Source: Bryum argenteum (lineage: Eukaryota; Streptophyta; Bryopsida; Bryales; Bryaceae). From it: a stretch of 64,000 nucleotides of DNA. Made by a program: the position numbers and the translations under genes. Shown piece after piece: positions 36,716 to 46,749 of the stretch (position 1 is the first letter of the stretch; each line of letters starts with the position of its first letter). A model generated the notes under the pieces. That model did no database searches, had not been told where the DNA came from, and saw only the letters and a list, made by a program, of their open reading frames with translations. The DNA lies in contig CM073329.1 of assembly GCA_037043015.1 (NCBI GenBank), forward strand, positions 2,124,648 to 2,188,647, read 5' to 3'.

Positions 36716-37644
36716 CGTTATCAGCACGCTCTTTCATAGTTCTTAGTTTTTAGTACTAATTTCTTGATAATCTATCTTAGCTATCTCTACTTCTCTTTGA
36801 TTTTATTGTAGTTTTTAGAAGGAGTTTTGTTTTTAGAACAAAATCTTAGAACAAGTTCTTTCTTTTCTAATCTTCCCTTTTGACTTAAAACTTCCCTTCT
36901 CACACTCTAAACTTCCTTACATCTCTTTCTTAACTTCTATTGACATAATTCACAACTTAGTTTTGTTGTTTTTCAAAATTCGTTTTTGGCCACTTCTTCT
37001 CGTTTTGTTCATATTTGGTTTCATTTTATTGTTTTTACTTGTTTAGTTGTCATTTAGAAGCTTTCTCTTTACAAGTCTTCCTCTACAAAGCTCAATTTCC
37101 TCTCTAAGCTTCTTCTCCAAACCCTCATTCTATATTATCACACCTAATACCACTACTCCATAACTCCCTGGACTCTTCTCCGTCTCTCCCATTTCCATAA
37201 TATAATAATATTTTCTCCTTTTTCCTTTATTCCTTTACTTCCCACTTGCCGTTTTTTACCTTTACTATTTACTATTTTACTTTTTACATTTATTGTTTTA
37301 CCATTTACTTTTTACTTTTATCTGTACTTTTTACTCATAATGTTTTTACTTTTTACTGTGTTACTGTGTTACTTTTGTTTTTTTACTTTTACTGTTTTTA
37401 CTTTATTGTATTTTTTATTTTTACCGTTTTTACTGTTTTCTTTTAGCGATACATATTTTACTTTCTAAACTTCTTTACTTTCTTTTTAACTTTTACCGTA
37501 CATTTCTTTAAGTTTCTAATTTCTACTTTCTACATTTACCTTCTCACTAACTATCTAATATTTCTCTTTCCTTACTATACATAAAACTCGAACTAACTTG
37601 ATTATATTTTCCTCGATCTCTTACTTTATATATTCAATAATATT
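36716..37644 (+). other. copia untranslated leader with T-rich low-complexity tract
   Basis: About 900 bp between LTR and gag. From 37200 to 37500 it consists mostly of variations on TTTTTACTTT, a strongly pyrimidine-biased simple repeat that would make a U-rich leader. Confidence 0.7.
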
Positions 37645-38451
37645 ATGACTTCTTCTATTTCTTCCGTAGCTACATCTTCAGCTATGCCGCTGGCTATTAC
37701 TAACCTTGACCCTCCGATGAGACTTCAACCACTACAATTCCCACAGTTGTCAGCCGATGGCAAGAACTATTTATTATGGGCGAGGACCGCTAAAGCTCAC
37801 ATCTTCGCGGATCAGTTATCGGGTTCTATTGCTTTCGACCCGGGAATGGTTGTAAGTCCTACTCTCCAGCCTTCCATTTCTTGGAAAACTTTACTTCTCC
37901 TCCGTCACCATCTAGTCCCATCTCTCCAGTATCAATATCTGGAGATTGAAGATCCTAATGAACTTTGGCAAAAGCTCAAATCTCGTTTTAATCACCAGTA
38001 AACTGTTTTTCATCATCGAGCTCTCTCTGACTGGACTCATCTCCGGGTGTTGGATTTTTCAACACTAGTTGCTTTTAACAACGAGTTTTATAGGATAATT
38101 TCACAACTAAAGCTCTGTGGTCAGAACATAACTGAAGAGGAATTGATTGAGAAAACTCTCTCAACTTTTCCACATGTTCATATTGTACTGGCCCAACAGT
38201 ACAGAAATATGAGATTTACTAACCATTCTGATCTCATGTCTCTTATACTTCTTGCTGAGAAGCAAAATGAGTTCCTTTTGCGAAACGCAGTGTTTTCGAC
38301 CCCTGGTACCTCAGATCCAGCCTCATCTTGTCCAAGTTCCTACTGTTAAACCTAAGAACTAAAAGTTTAAGAAATACTGTAACAAACATCATGGTCAGTC
38401 TAACCAGGGTAAACCGCAGACTCAACGGAAGAATACTTCTTCCGTTACCAC
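37645..38451 (+). pseudogene. copia gag, N-terminal part
   Basis: Starts MTSSISSVATSS and has the copia gag core: FPQLSADGKNYLLWARTAKA, DPNELWQKLKSRFNH, LSDWTHLRVLDFSTLVAFN, LIEKTLSTFPHVHIVLAQQY. One in-frame TAA stands at 37999-38001 after NHQ; another frame change follows LLAEKQNEFLLR near 38290. It is cut at 38451 by an inverted Ty3 LTR. Confidence 0.85.
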
Positions 38452-38897
38452 TGTTGCGGACGGCAACTCAAAGACAAGACTCGACAGAGAATTGAGGGGA
38501 GACCTCAAATGGGGACCAAGAAAGACTAGAAATGAGGAGATTCCTCACAGAAGACTCAAGATGATACTTGAAGGAATGCAAGAAGAAGTGATATTGATAA
38601 GAGGAGGAATAGATACAACTGGTGTTGAAGAGAGTGAAGAACAACGACCTTCAACTCTCTATATATACTAGGCTAGAAGAAACTTCCGTAGTAAGGTCCT
38701 AGAAGCTCCTATGAAACCTTCCGAAGACTCGTGGGAGCTTCCGGAATCTAGGAAGGTCAAGCGGAACCTTCCGGAAGTTTATGGAACCTTCCGGAAACAA
38801 TTGGATTCTCATGGAACCTTCCGGAAGCTTAGAGAAGCTTCCGGAAACTACTAGAACTATCTGGAAGCTTGTGGAAGCTTCCGGAAACTACTTCTGG
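38452..38897 (-). repeat. Inverted, truncated Ty3 LTR
   Basis: Reverse complement of the end-proximal two thirds of the Ty3 LTR: it begins TGTTGCGGACGGCAAC (the LTR 3' end) and runs through the TATA region and several GGAACCTTCCGGAA motifs. It then breaks off near GGAAACTACT before reaching the LTR's 5' end. No second end or internal Ty3 sequence accompanies it. Confidence 0.85.
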
Positions 38898-39000
38898 AAA
38901 CAACTGTATGGCTCTGGTGTTGTGCAAACATTAGCCAGATGACCCACTCTGCCACATTTGTGGCAAGAACGCATCTCTGATGGACGCTTACCACTACTAG
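38898..39000 (-). pseudogene. copia gag zinc-knuckle fragment in inverted orientation
   Basis: On the minus strand the sequence reads RPSEMRSCHKCGRVGHLANV followed by Cys, a CX2CX4HX4C zinc knuckle of the kind expected just downstream of the copia gag part that stops at 38451. The rest of the copia reads on the plus strand, so this 100-bp piece has been flipped. It sits between the inverted and the direct Ty3 LTR. Confidence 0.8.
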
Positions 39001-39241
39001 TGGTTGTCACGGACATGCCATACAATGTATTATCCATACCCCATGAGTTTACCGTGATCAGCCCTACTTCTCAAAGATTTCCTAGATTCCGTATATTTTG
39101 CAAGTTCAAGTTTTTTGGAAGGTTCTAAAACCTTCCACTAGTTTCCAAAAGCTTCCTCAAGCTTCCGTATAGCTCTAGTAGTTTCCGGAAGCTTTCACAA
39201 GCTTCCAGATAGTTCTAGTAGTTTCCGGAAGCTTCTCTAAG

Positions 39242-39396
39242 CTTCCGGAAGGTTCCATGAGAATCCAATTGTTTCCGGAAGGTTCCATGAGAATCCAATT
39301 GTTTCCGGAAGGTTCCATAAACTTCCGGAAGGTTCCATAAACTTCCGGAAGGTTCCATAAACTTCCGGAAGGTTCCATAAACTTCCGGAAGGTTCC
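39242..39396 (+). promoter_or_regulatory. Array of seven perfect heat-shock elements in the Ty3 5' LTR
   Basis: TTCCGGAAGGTTCC occurs seven times in about 155 bp, first with a 30-bp and then a 20-bp period. Each contains TTCnnGAAnnTTC, three contiguous inverted nGAAn units, the binding site of trimeric heat-shock factor. The array ends about 95 bp upstream of the TATA box. The 3' LTR keeps three such units and the inverted LTR copy three. Confidence 0.8.
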
Positions 39397-39490
39397 GCTT
39401 GACCTTCATAGATTCCGGAAGCTCCCACGAGTCTCCGGAAGGTTTCATAGGGGCTTCTAGGACCTTACTCCGGAAGTTTCTTCTAGCCTA

Positions 39491-39534
39491 GTATATATAG
39501 AGAGTTGAAGGTCGTTGTTCTTCACTCTCTTCAA
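39491..39534 (+). promoter_or_regulatory. TATA box and predicted transcript 5' end in Ty3 LTR
   Basis: TATATATAG lies at 39492-39500 and would place the start of transcription about 25-30 bp downstream, at or near TTCACTCTCTTCAA (39521-39534). This 14-mer is complementary to the priming site after the LTR. Confidence 0.6.
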
Positions 39535-39709
39535 CACCAGTTGTATCTATTCCTCCTCTTATCAATATCACTTCTTCTTGTCTTCCTTCAAGTATCATCT
39601 TGAGTCTTCTGTGAGGAATCCGCTCACATCTAGTCTTCCTTGGTCCCTATTTGAGGTCTCCCCTCAATTCTCTGTCGAGTCTTGTCTTTGAGTTGCCGTC
39701 CGCAACAGT

Positions 39710-39723
39710 TTGAAGAGAGTGAA
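39710..39723 (+). other. Putative self-primed primer-binding site of the Ty3 element
   Basis: TTGAAGAGAGTGAA starts two bases after the 5' LTR. It is the exact reverse complement of 39521-39534, near the predicted 5' end of the transcript. No match to a common plant tRNA 3' end (TGG start) is present. This is the arrangement of Tf1/sushi elements, in which the folded-back RNA 5' end primes minus-strand synthesis. Confidence 0.65.
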
Positions 39724-39979
39724 TAACCACGTTCTTGTCCGTGAGATTCTACGTTTAGTATTTCTAGTAAGTTCTGTCTTAGAGTTTTCATGAGTAGCAG
39801 ACATTGGAGATCAATCGACTTCCTTTATCCCTGTCAAGTCGCTGTTGTTCAGAAGTGCGTTTTTTCTTTAGATCAAAAAGAGTGAACTAAGAGATGTTCT
39901 TATCCGACTGGAGGAGTGAAGAATTCTATTTGAACCTCTTGAGATCACCTCTCCGGTCATTATCCTAGAGAGAGACACA

Positions 39980-40920
39980 ATGAAATCTTTGTTACTTCAT
40001 CTACTTGTGAATCTCCATGCTTTTAATCCAAGATGGGCGGCGTTCAAATCTCGAGATGCACGGCATGGTCGCTTGACACGACAACTACACAGAAGAGAAT
40101 GCCAACATCTGATACGCCATAGAACAACACCAAACGACTATCGCTCAAGTCCACGCGCGGCCCCGCATTTGCAAGTCAATTGTCGCACATCCACAAGACC
40201 TAAGGAGCGCCGAGTGAGCTTGCGCTGACAAGTTTGATGGAGATTGCACGAAGCTTCGAGATTTTGTGAATCAAATTCGGCTCGTCTTCCGTCTCCAACC
40301 CGAAAGATCTCAACGGAAGAAATACAAGTCGGATTCATCGGGACCTTCGCTTTCGCTGGAACCGCGTTATCGTGGTTCTCATCTCTCTTTGGATAAAAAC
40401 TCTCCACTCTGCATGCGTCACCAGTTTTTGGAAGAACCAGCAGAACGTTTGGAGAAAGAGATCGGCGCAGTAGCGACTGCAAAACTCCGTTCCCTACAAC
40501 AACGTTCACGTCCAGCTTCAGCCTACGTTGCAGAGTTTAACAAATTTCTTGTCACCTTGATTGGAACTATACGGGTCTCATCACCATGTTTCGATGGGGA
40601 CTTCGTGACGATATCAAGACCTTGTTGCTGAACTTACCAAAACCAACCACGCTATTGGAGGCTATTACTCAAGCGATCGACTGCGATAACCGATTGTTTG
40701 AGCAGCGACAAGAGCGGCGATTGCTCTTTGGATCGTATCGAGCGGAGAACGCAGCCCCATCTCGCTAGACACCACTCAACACTTTGACGATCGAACCTAT
40801 GCAAATCGACTCTTCAAAAGTCAAGAAGTTATCCAAAGAAGAGAAAGAACGACGTCGCAGAGAACACCTATGCTTGTACTGTGGAGAAAAAGACCACGGC
40901 TGGAAGAACTGCCCTGTTAA
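39980..40920 (+). pseudogene. Ty3 gag with zinc knuckle
   Basis: Fragments in shifting frames include LRDFVNQIRLVFRLQPERS, SYVAEFNKF-like text, FRWGLRDDIKTLLLNLPKP, and MQIDSSKVKKLSKEEKERRR followed by the knuckle CLYCGEKDHGWKNC (CX2CX4HX4C, about 40870-40912). The layout is that of sushi/Tf1-like gag. Frame changes near 40240 and 40590 and a stop near 40768 disable it. Confidence 0.8.
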
Positions 40921-41019
40921 ATTCCAGATATCAAAGTCGCACAAATTTTGAGATACTACAAGTGCTTGTGAGCATAGCCACTAAGGGTTCATGTCGGAAA
41001 ACAACAACGGCGAGCCACA

Positions 41020-42360
41020 ATAGGAACCGTGCGGCTGACAAGTGTTTTTACGTCATCAGGTCCTATCTTATCCTCTGAAACCTCTCGATGTTTTACTATC
41101 CCGCTTATAATAGATTTCCATCCGCATAATATAAAGGTAAAAGTTTTGTTAGATTTTGGAGCTTCCGCTTGTTTTATTGATAGAGACCTTATCACACGTC
41201 ATAATACGCCTGATTCTAAGAAATATCCCATAATAAAGAGAGGTCATTGAAGCTAGACCAGCGATTTCGGGAGATATTCCCACTTTAAATCAACCTTTGA
41301 GTATTATCTTAAAAGGACACCAAAGTGTTGTTGTAATTAATATCATTAGCTCCCCCTCCAATCCTCTTACCTTAAGTCTCTCTTGGTTAGAAATGGTCAA
41401 TCCAGATATAGACTAGAAGATACGAAAACTTATATATCAAACTATAGCTCCCTATTTCCCTTCACAACATCCTAAGAATAACCCTCTGATCTCTTGCTTT
41501 CCCAAGCCCAAAGTCCCGAGGTCAAAACTCCATTCGTGGTCGGTGCCCGAGCCTTTATGAGGGCTGCCGAGGACGGGAATATATTTGCAATTTATGCAAT
41601 TCCGTCATCACAACATATCCAAGGACCAGCCAAACTACCAGGTAAGTATGAAGAATTTTCGGACGTATTCGAGAAGAAGAATCTTGACATACTTCCTCAA
41701 CACCGACCCTATGATTGTGGCATCGTCTTGAAGGTGCACGACCACCATTTCGCCCGATGTCTGATCTTTCGCGAACGAACTGCTTTGCATTGCGAGATTA
41801 CATTGATGAAAATATTGCAAAGAATTTCATCCGACACTCCAAGTCGCTGCGGAGCTCTTATTTATTCTATTCGTCAAGAAGAAGGACGGTTCCTTCGAAT
41901 GTGCGTGGACTACCATGGCTGAATAAGGTTACGATCGAGAATCGGTATCCATTATCACTATCTGGGACTCCTTGACCAACTCGGTCAAGAAAGATCTACA
42001 CCAAGATCGATCTTCGTGGAGCGTCTAACCCTGGTACGATCGAGGAAGGTGAGTGGAAGAGGCGCATTCGAACGAGTTATGGACATTTTGAATACAATGT
42101 AAATGCCTTTTGGCCAGTGCGACCAACGACCGCCATCTTCCAACACTTAATGAACGACGTATTCCGAGAGTTCATGGACGACTTTGTTGTTTGCTACGCC
42201 GACGACATATTGGTGTTCTCCAAAATGAAGAAGATCACACCAACCATGTCCGATTGGTATTGAAGAAATTCTGTATTTCTTAGGGTTATCGTCGAGTTGG
42301 AAAAGTCGTCTTCCATCAACTTCAAGTCGAATTCCTAGGCTACATCATTTACGGAGAGGG
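41020..42360 (+). pseudogene. Ty3 protease and reverse transcriptase
   Basis: The protease region has KVLLDFGASACFIDRDLI (41134-41190), where Phe stands in place of the usual Thr/Ser of the catalytic D-T/S-G triad. RT pieces follow: KYEEFSDVFEKKN, RMCVDYHG with a stop, KVTIENRYPL, FGHFEYN, FQHLMNDVFREFMDDFVVCY, and the YADD active site near 42195 followed by DDILVFSK. Many frame changes and stops. Non-functional as it stands. Confidence 0.8.
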
Positions 42361-42389
42361 TCTATCCATGGACCCAAAGAAGATTCAAA

Positions 42390-42895
42390 CTTGATCGTTG
42401 ATTGGCGAAACCAACTACCGTTCGAGACGTACAATGTTTCCTTGGTTTTACCAACTTCTACCGAATCTTTATTCGAAATTACTCTAAGATTGCTGCTCCG
42501 TTGACCCGATTGACTTGCAAGGACAAGCTCGAGTGGACTACAGAAGCAGACGAAGCTTTCGAGGTTTTGAAGAAGGCGTTTACGACAACGCCTATTCTCA
42601 CACATACTGATTTCCAGAAGCCGTTCTTCCTAGAAACGGATACTTCTGATTTTGCCCTTGGAGCGGTCCTTTCACAATCCGACGACGACGGACGCCTCCA
42701 TCTTGTCGCGTTCCACTCGCAAAAATTTACTGCTGCTGAGATCAATTACGAGATTCACGACAAGGAGCTTTTAGCTATCGTCGACTCTTTCCAAGAATGG
42801 CGTCACTTCCTCGAAGGTGCTTTCGAGATTCAAGTCACAATTCATACCGATCACAAGAACCTTGAGTATTTCATGCTCGCTAGGAAGTCTTGAAT
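42390..42895 (+). pseudogene. Ty3 RNase H region
   Basis: One open stretch with TVRDVQCFLGFTNFYRIFIR (the RT connection) and then the RNase H: DTSDFALGAVLSQ, HSQKFTAAEINYEIHDKELL and HTDHKNLEYF. Catalytic Asp and Glu positions are visible. The reading frame ends at 42892 where LSRRQARW-type sequence would be expected, by a frame change. Confidence 0.85.
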
Positions 42896-43289
42896 CGTCG
42901 ACAAGCCCGTTGGAGATATCATTGTCGCGATTCAACTTCAGAATCACGCACCTCCCGGCTCTCAACAAATTCGTTTCGATGCACTTTCTAGGCGAACATA
43001 CCTACGCCTAAAGAAGCGCGCAAAGATACGACCAACAGAGGACTACCTCATGGCCCTCGAAGAACTTCAAATTTCAAGCACCGTGCAAGACCACAATTTT
43101 AGTGGATGCATCTTTTCTAGAAGATATCCGAGTAAGTTTGATTTGATCCTTTGGCGCTCGAAAGTCAAGAAGAATCATAGCGTTTCCAATGTTGAAGAAT
43201 CTCCATGTCGGGACTCTCAAGTCTCGGATTCAGAGGTTATAGATCGGAATCCCCGAATCAACTTGCTTCAGGTTCACAAGCTTCCACGT

Positions 43290-44050
43290 CGCATTTAAAC
43301 TCCCAAGATAATGCAGATCCAAGAATCAGGTTTGAGATGGCCTACTATATTATCGGACTACTCTATGTCCCCCAAAGCCCATGCCGACTCAGTCTTTCCA
43401 GTCTTGACACGACTTTCCATCGGCGGGACACTTTAGTTACAACAAGACCATGGGTATTGTTATCCATAGACTTTTGGTGGCCTCAAATGTGGAAAACCGT
43501 ATAGGACTATGTCACAACGTGTGACATCCATTCTAGATCCAAGAGATCCTCGTCGTCGGCCGACGGGTTCTTGACAACCGTCCGCCGATCCAAGAAAACC
43601 CCGTGGACATCCATATCCATGGACTTTATTGTGGACCTTCCAACGTCCAACACCTTTGATTCCATCTTCGTTGTTGTGGACCGGCTGACCAAGATGGCTC
43701 ACTTCATTCCGTGCCACAAGAGAGTTACCGGAGAAGAGACAACAAGACTCTTTGTAGACAATATCTACAGACTCCACGGCCTTTCCAACGACATCATTTC
43801 CGATCGCGAACGCATTCACATCAAGTTCAGCGTCTTTGTTCAAGATTCAGGCGTGGAGATCGTTTATCTTCAAAGATACCATCCTCGTGACCGACGGGAC
43901 AAACCTGAGCGCGTCAATCAAGTGTTGGAAAGAAGATTGCGAGACCATCAACTACCATCAAGACAATTGGGTGACGGTAGTCCAATTGGGTGACGGTAGT
44001 CCAAGGCGACGGTAGTCCAAGGCGACGGTTGTCAGATGGCCGGCGAGTCC
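43290..44050 (+). pseudogene. Ty3 integrase
   Basis: Degenerate HHCC-like start near 43380-43530 (HDTFHRR.., C..C), then the catalytic core: WTSISMDFIVDLPTS (first Asp), FVVVDRLTKMAHFIPCHK, LFVDNIYRLHGLSNDIISDR (second Asp). The core's end with the third acidic residue is blurred by frame changes after 43880. A small direct repeat of a GGTGACGGTAGTCCAA-type phrase lies at 43971-44030. Confidence 0.8.
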
Positions 44051-44084
44051 TCAAATTTCGACGCAGTAGCCATACCTTGTCGCC

Positions 44085-44285
44085 GATCGAGATGAAAGGC
44101 GATGAAGAATTTGAAGTTTTGGAGGTTCTAGACTCTCGCATCCACCGTCGACAACTCGAATATCTTGTGCATTGGCAGGGTACGACGTCGTGAAAAGAAC
44201 GCAGGCGTCTGCGCCAAACTTCAAGAACTCTCACGAGTTAATTCAAGAGTTCCATTGTCGATCTGCTCCGCGCTAAAAGCGTTTA
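44085..44285 (+). pseudogene. Ty3 C-terminal chromodomain
   Basis: FEVLEVLDSRIHRRQLEYLV runs into HWQG, the central strand pattern of a chromodomain (Y-L-V-x-W-x-G), directly after integrase. The frame shifts at about 44185, after which ELIQEFH-like sequence continues the helix. Chromodomains direct integration to particular chromatin in chromoviruses. Confidence 0.75.
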
Positions 44286-44724
44286 GGTTCAATGCATCTG
44301 AATCGCCACCGCACCAAGTGCTGTAAGTTTCTTTCTTGAAGTGCGGTGCGGATGCGAGACTTTGAACCAAAACGGTGGGGGGTATCGGCGAGCGACGGCT
44401 TGTCTATGCATTTTCGATTTTACGAGGCGGGGCTTGAACTCATGTCGGCGAAAATTTGGTAAGCCGCGAGCTCCTCCACCTTTCGCCGATGTCTCAAGTC
44501 GCCAACCACATGGTTTTATTCCGGTCCGTTCTTTGCGTTCTACTGGCGTATTTCTAAACAACTCACGACTTTCCGCCTTGGCGCCGACATTCGATTCTCA
44601 CGGTATTCGTATCCCGTATATTTTTCTTTTATGCAGTCGCGTGAAACCCACGTGAACATTCTCGTTTTATGTTTTATTATTGGTTCGTGTGGGGGCTCGT
44701 GGAATTCGTTCTTGAAGGGGGGGG

Positions 44725-45371
44725 TGATGCCACGGACACGCCATACAGGTATTATCCACATCCCATGAGTTTACCGTGATCGGTCCTCTTCTCAAAGATT
44801 TCCTAGATTCCGTATATTTTGCGAGTTGAGTTTTTGGAAGGTTAAAACCTTCCACTAGTTTCAAAAGCTTCCTCAAGCTTCCGTATAGGCTCTAGTAGTT
44901 TCCGGAAGCTTTCACAAAGCTTCAGGATAGTTCTAGTAGTTTTAGGAAGCTGCAAGCTCAGGAAGGTTCCATGAGAATCCAATTGTTTCCGGAAGGTTCC
45001 ATAAACTTCCGGAAGTTTTCTTAAACTTCCGGAAGGTTCCATACACTTCCGGAAGGTTCCGCTTGACCTTCCTAGATTCCGGAAGCTCCCACGAGTCTCC
45101 GGAAGGTTTCATAGGAGCTTCTAGGACCTTACTCCGGAAGATTCTTCTAGCCTAGTATATATAGAGAGTTGAAGGTCGTTGTTCTTCACTCTCTTCAACA
45201 CCAGTTGTATCTATTCCTCCTCTTATCAATATCACTTCTTCTTGCATTCCTTCAAGTATCATCTTGAGTCTTCTGTGAGGAATCTCCTCATTTCTAGTCT
45301 TTCTTTGTCCCCATTTGAGGTCTCCCCTCAATTCTCTGTCGAGTCTTGTCTTTGAGTTGCCGTCCGCAACA
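44725..45371 (+). repeat. Ty3 3' LTR
   Basis: 647 bp, starting TGATGCCACGGACACGCC and ending CCGTCCGCAACA. It holds the same TATA box (GTATATATAGAGAG near 45156) and the same TTCACTCTCTTCAA 14-mer. Only three TTCCGGAAGGTTCC units are intact and one is altered to TTCCGGAAGTTTTC. Confidence 0.9.
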
Positions 45372-46740
45372 ACTGGCTTGTACCGGATTCCAATCCGACC
45401 ACCTACTATATGTAGTTTTGCTTTGTCTTCTAAAGATAATAAAGTTGCACTTTGGCACGGAAGATTGGGTTATCCTGGCTCTACACTTTTACGCAAAATT
45501 CTTTCATGCGTTGTGGGACATAACCTACAACCAGGAAGTGTTAACTCGATGAGTTTGTGTGAGGCTTGCGTACAAGGCAAATTAATTGTCAAACCTACCT
45601 ATACAAACTACCTAATGAATTATCACCTATGCTCTCTAGACTACATGGAGATATTTGCGGTCCAATTACTCCTATGAGTGGACTATTTCGATACTTTTTG
45701 GTTTTTGTTGATGCATCGGTCGGTAATCCCATGTTTCTTTATTATCATCAAGAAATTTGGCGTTCGCCAATTTACTTTCAATTTTTATACGTTTCAAGGC
45801 TCATTTTCCTGATTATCCAATTCGAACATTACGTATGGATAATGCTCAAGAGTTTCATTCGAAGTCATTTGAGGATTATTGCAGCGCAACGGAGATTGAC
45901 CTCACTTATTCAGTCCCGTATGTACACGCTTAAAACGATCCAGCTGAATCTTTTATTAAAAGGATTCAGTGGATTACACGACTACTACTTCTTCACGCTC
46001 ATTTACCTTCGACAATGTGGGGACATGCTGTTTTACACGCTGCGATACTAATCCGTATTCGATTTTAATCTATGGAAATTGCATCTTCACAAGAACTTCT
46101 TTCCGGACGAGTTCCAGATGTTTCTCACCTGCGAACATTTGGAAGTTGTGTTTGGGTTCTTATCTCTGAACCCTATCGACACAAAACTAATGCTCATCGA
46201 CAAGAAGGGATTTATGTTGGATTCGATTTTTCAAGTATCATTCGCTACATCAGTCCAACTACCGGTACGTTGCTAGGAGCCCGTTTTGCTAACTGCCGGT
46301 TTGAAGAGGATAAATTTCCGTCTTTAACTTACGCAACATCTTCTCAAGAGTCTAAACCTCTTGTTTTCAAAGCCTTTGAAACATTTATATCAAATCCTGA
46401 TCCAAGATCTTCTTTGGCTGAAAGTGAAGTTGCTAAAATTCTATATTTGCAAAAGATTGCTAATCAAACACCTGACGGTTTCAACAACGTATCGAGGATT
46501 ACTAAGAATCCACTCAATGAAGCTCAGAATCTTCCTGCTCGAGTTTCTAAAGTGGATTCTCCAGCAACTATACATGCTCAGCCGACAATGAAGCGTACTC
46601 GTGGTCCAGATAAGCAACCACGTAAAAGAAGAATAAGTTCTGATTAACTTCCTTCTACTCCACCCTTAGCATCTCCTACAGAAAATCGAACTGTTTTTCT
46701 TCAAACTTCACCAGTTGGAAAAATATCTCCATCTAATACA
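45372..46740 (+). pseudogene. copia pre-integrase and integrase
   Basis: The copia resumes after the Ty3 element with TGLYRIPIRPP and the pre-integrase motif VALWHGRLGYPG. C..C of MSLCEACVQGK completes the zinc site (about 45440-45580). The integrase core reads LSRLHGDICGPITPMSG, FRYFLVFVDAS, YSVPYVHA-stop-NDPAESFIKR and, from 46100, VPDVSHLRTFGSCVWV. Stops at the Gln-like position after VHA and elsewhere; at least two frame changes. Protease is absent, lost in the rearranged zone 38452-39000. Confidence 0.85.
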
Positions 46741-46749
46741 TAATTATCA

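Larger units (their letters stand above)
39001..39707 (+). repeat. Ty3 5' LTR with heat-shock-element array
   Basis: 707 bp, starting TGGTTGTCACGGACATGCC and ending CCGTCCGCAACA. The 60-bp size difference from the 3' LTR (647 bp) is mostly from copy number of the internal 20-30-bp repeats built on TTCCGGAAGGTTCC. Confidence 0.88.
39001..45371 (+). mobile_element. Ty3-type chromovirus-like LTR retrotransposon (Tf1/sushi-like), degenerate
   Basis: Two direct LTRs (39001-39707 and 44725-45371) enclose gag, protease, RT, RNase H, integrase and a chromodomain in Ty3 order. ACTAG before and ACTGG after may be a target duplication with one mismatch. The polypurine tract GAAGGGGGGG (44715-44724) abuts the 3' LTR. 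Frame breaks and stops occur throughout, so it is not autonomous. It lies inside the copia element between gag and pre-integrase, in the same orientation. Confidence 0.9.

Noticed and set aside
37246..37446. 66-codon Phe/Tyr/Thr-rich frame as a membrane peptide
   Set aside because: It is a translation of the T-rich simple-sequence leader of the copia element.
39242..39396. Regular 20-30-bp direct repeats resembling a CRISPR array
   Set aside because: They lie inside an LTR, have no unique spacers and no cas genes; they are HSE-bearing promoter repeats in a plant retrotransposon.
39175..39448. Minus-strand frames with repeated GSLWNLPEVYGTF-type peptides as a repeat protein
   Set aside because: They are translations of the tandem LTR promoter repeats in three frames; no start context, no conservation as protein.
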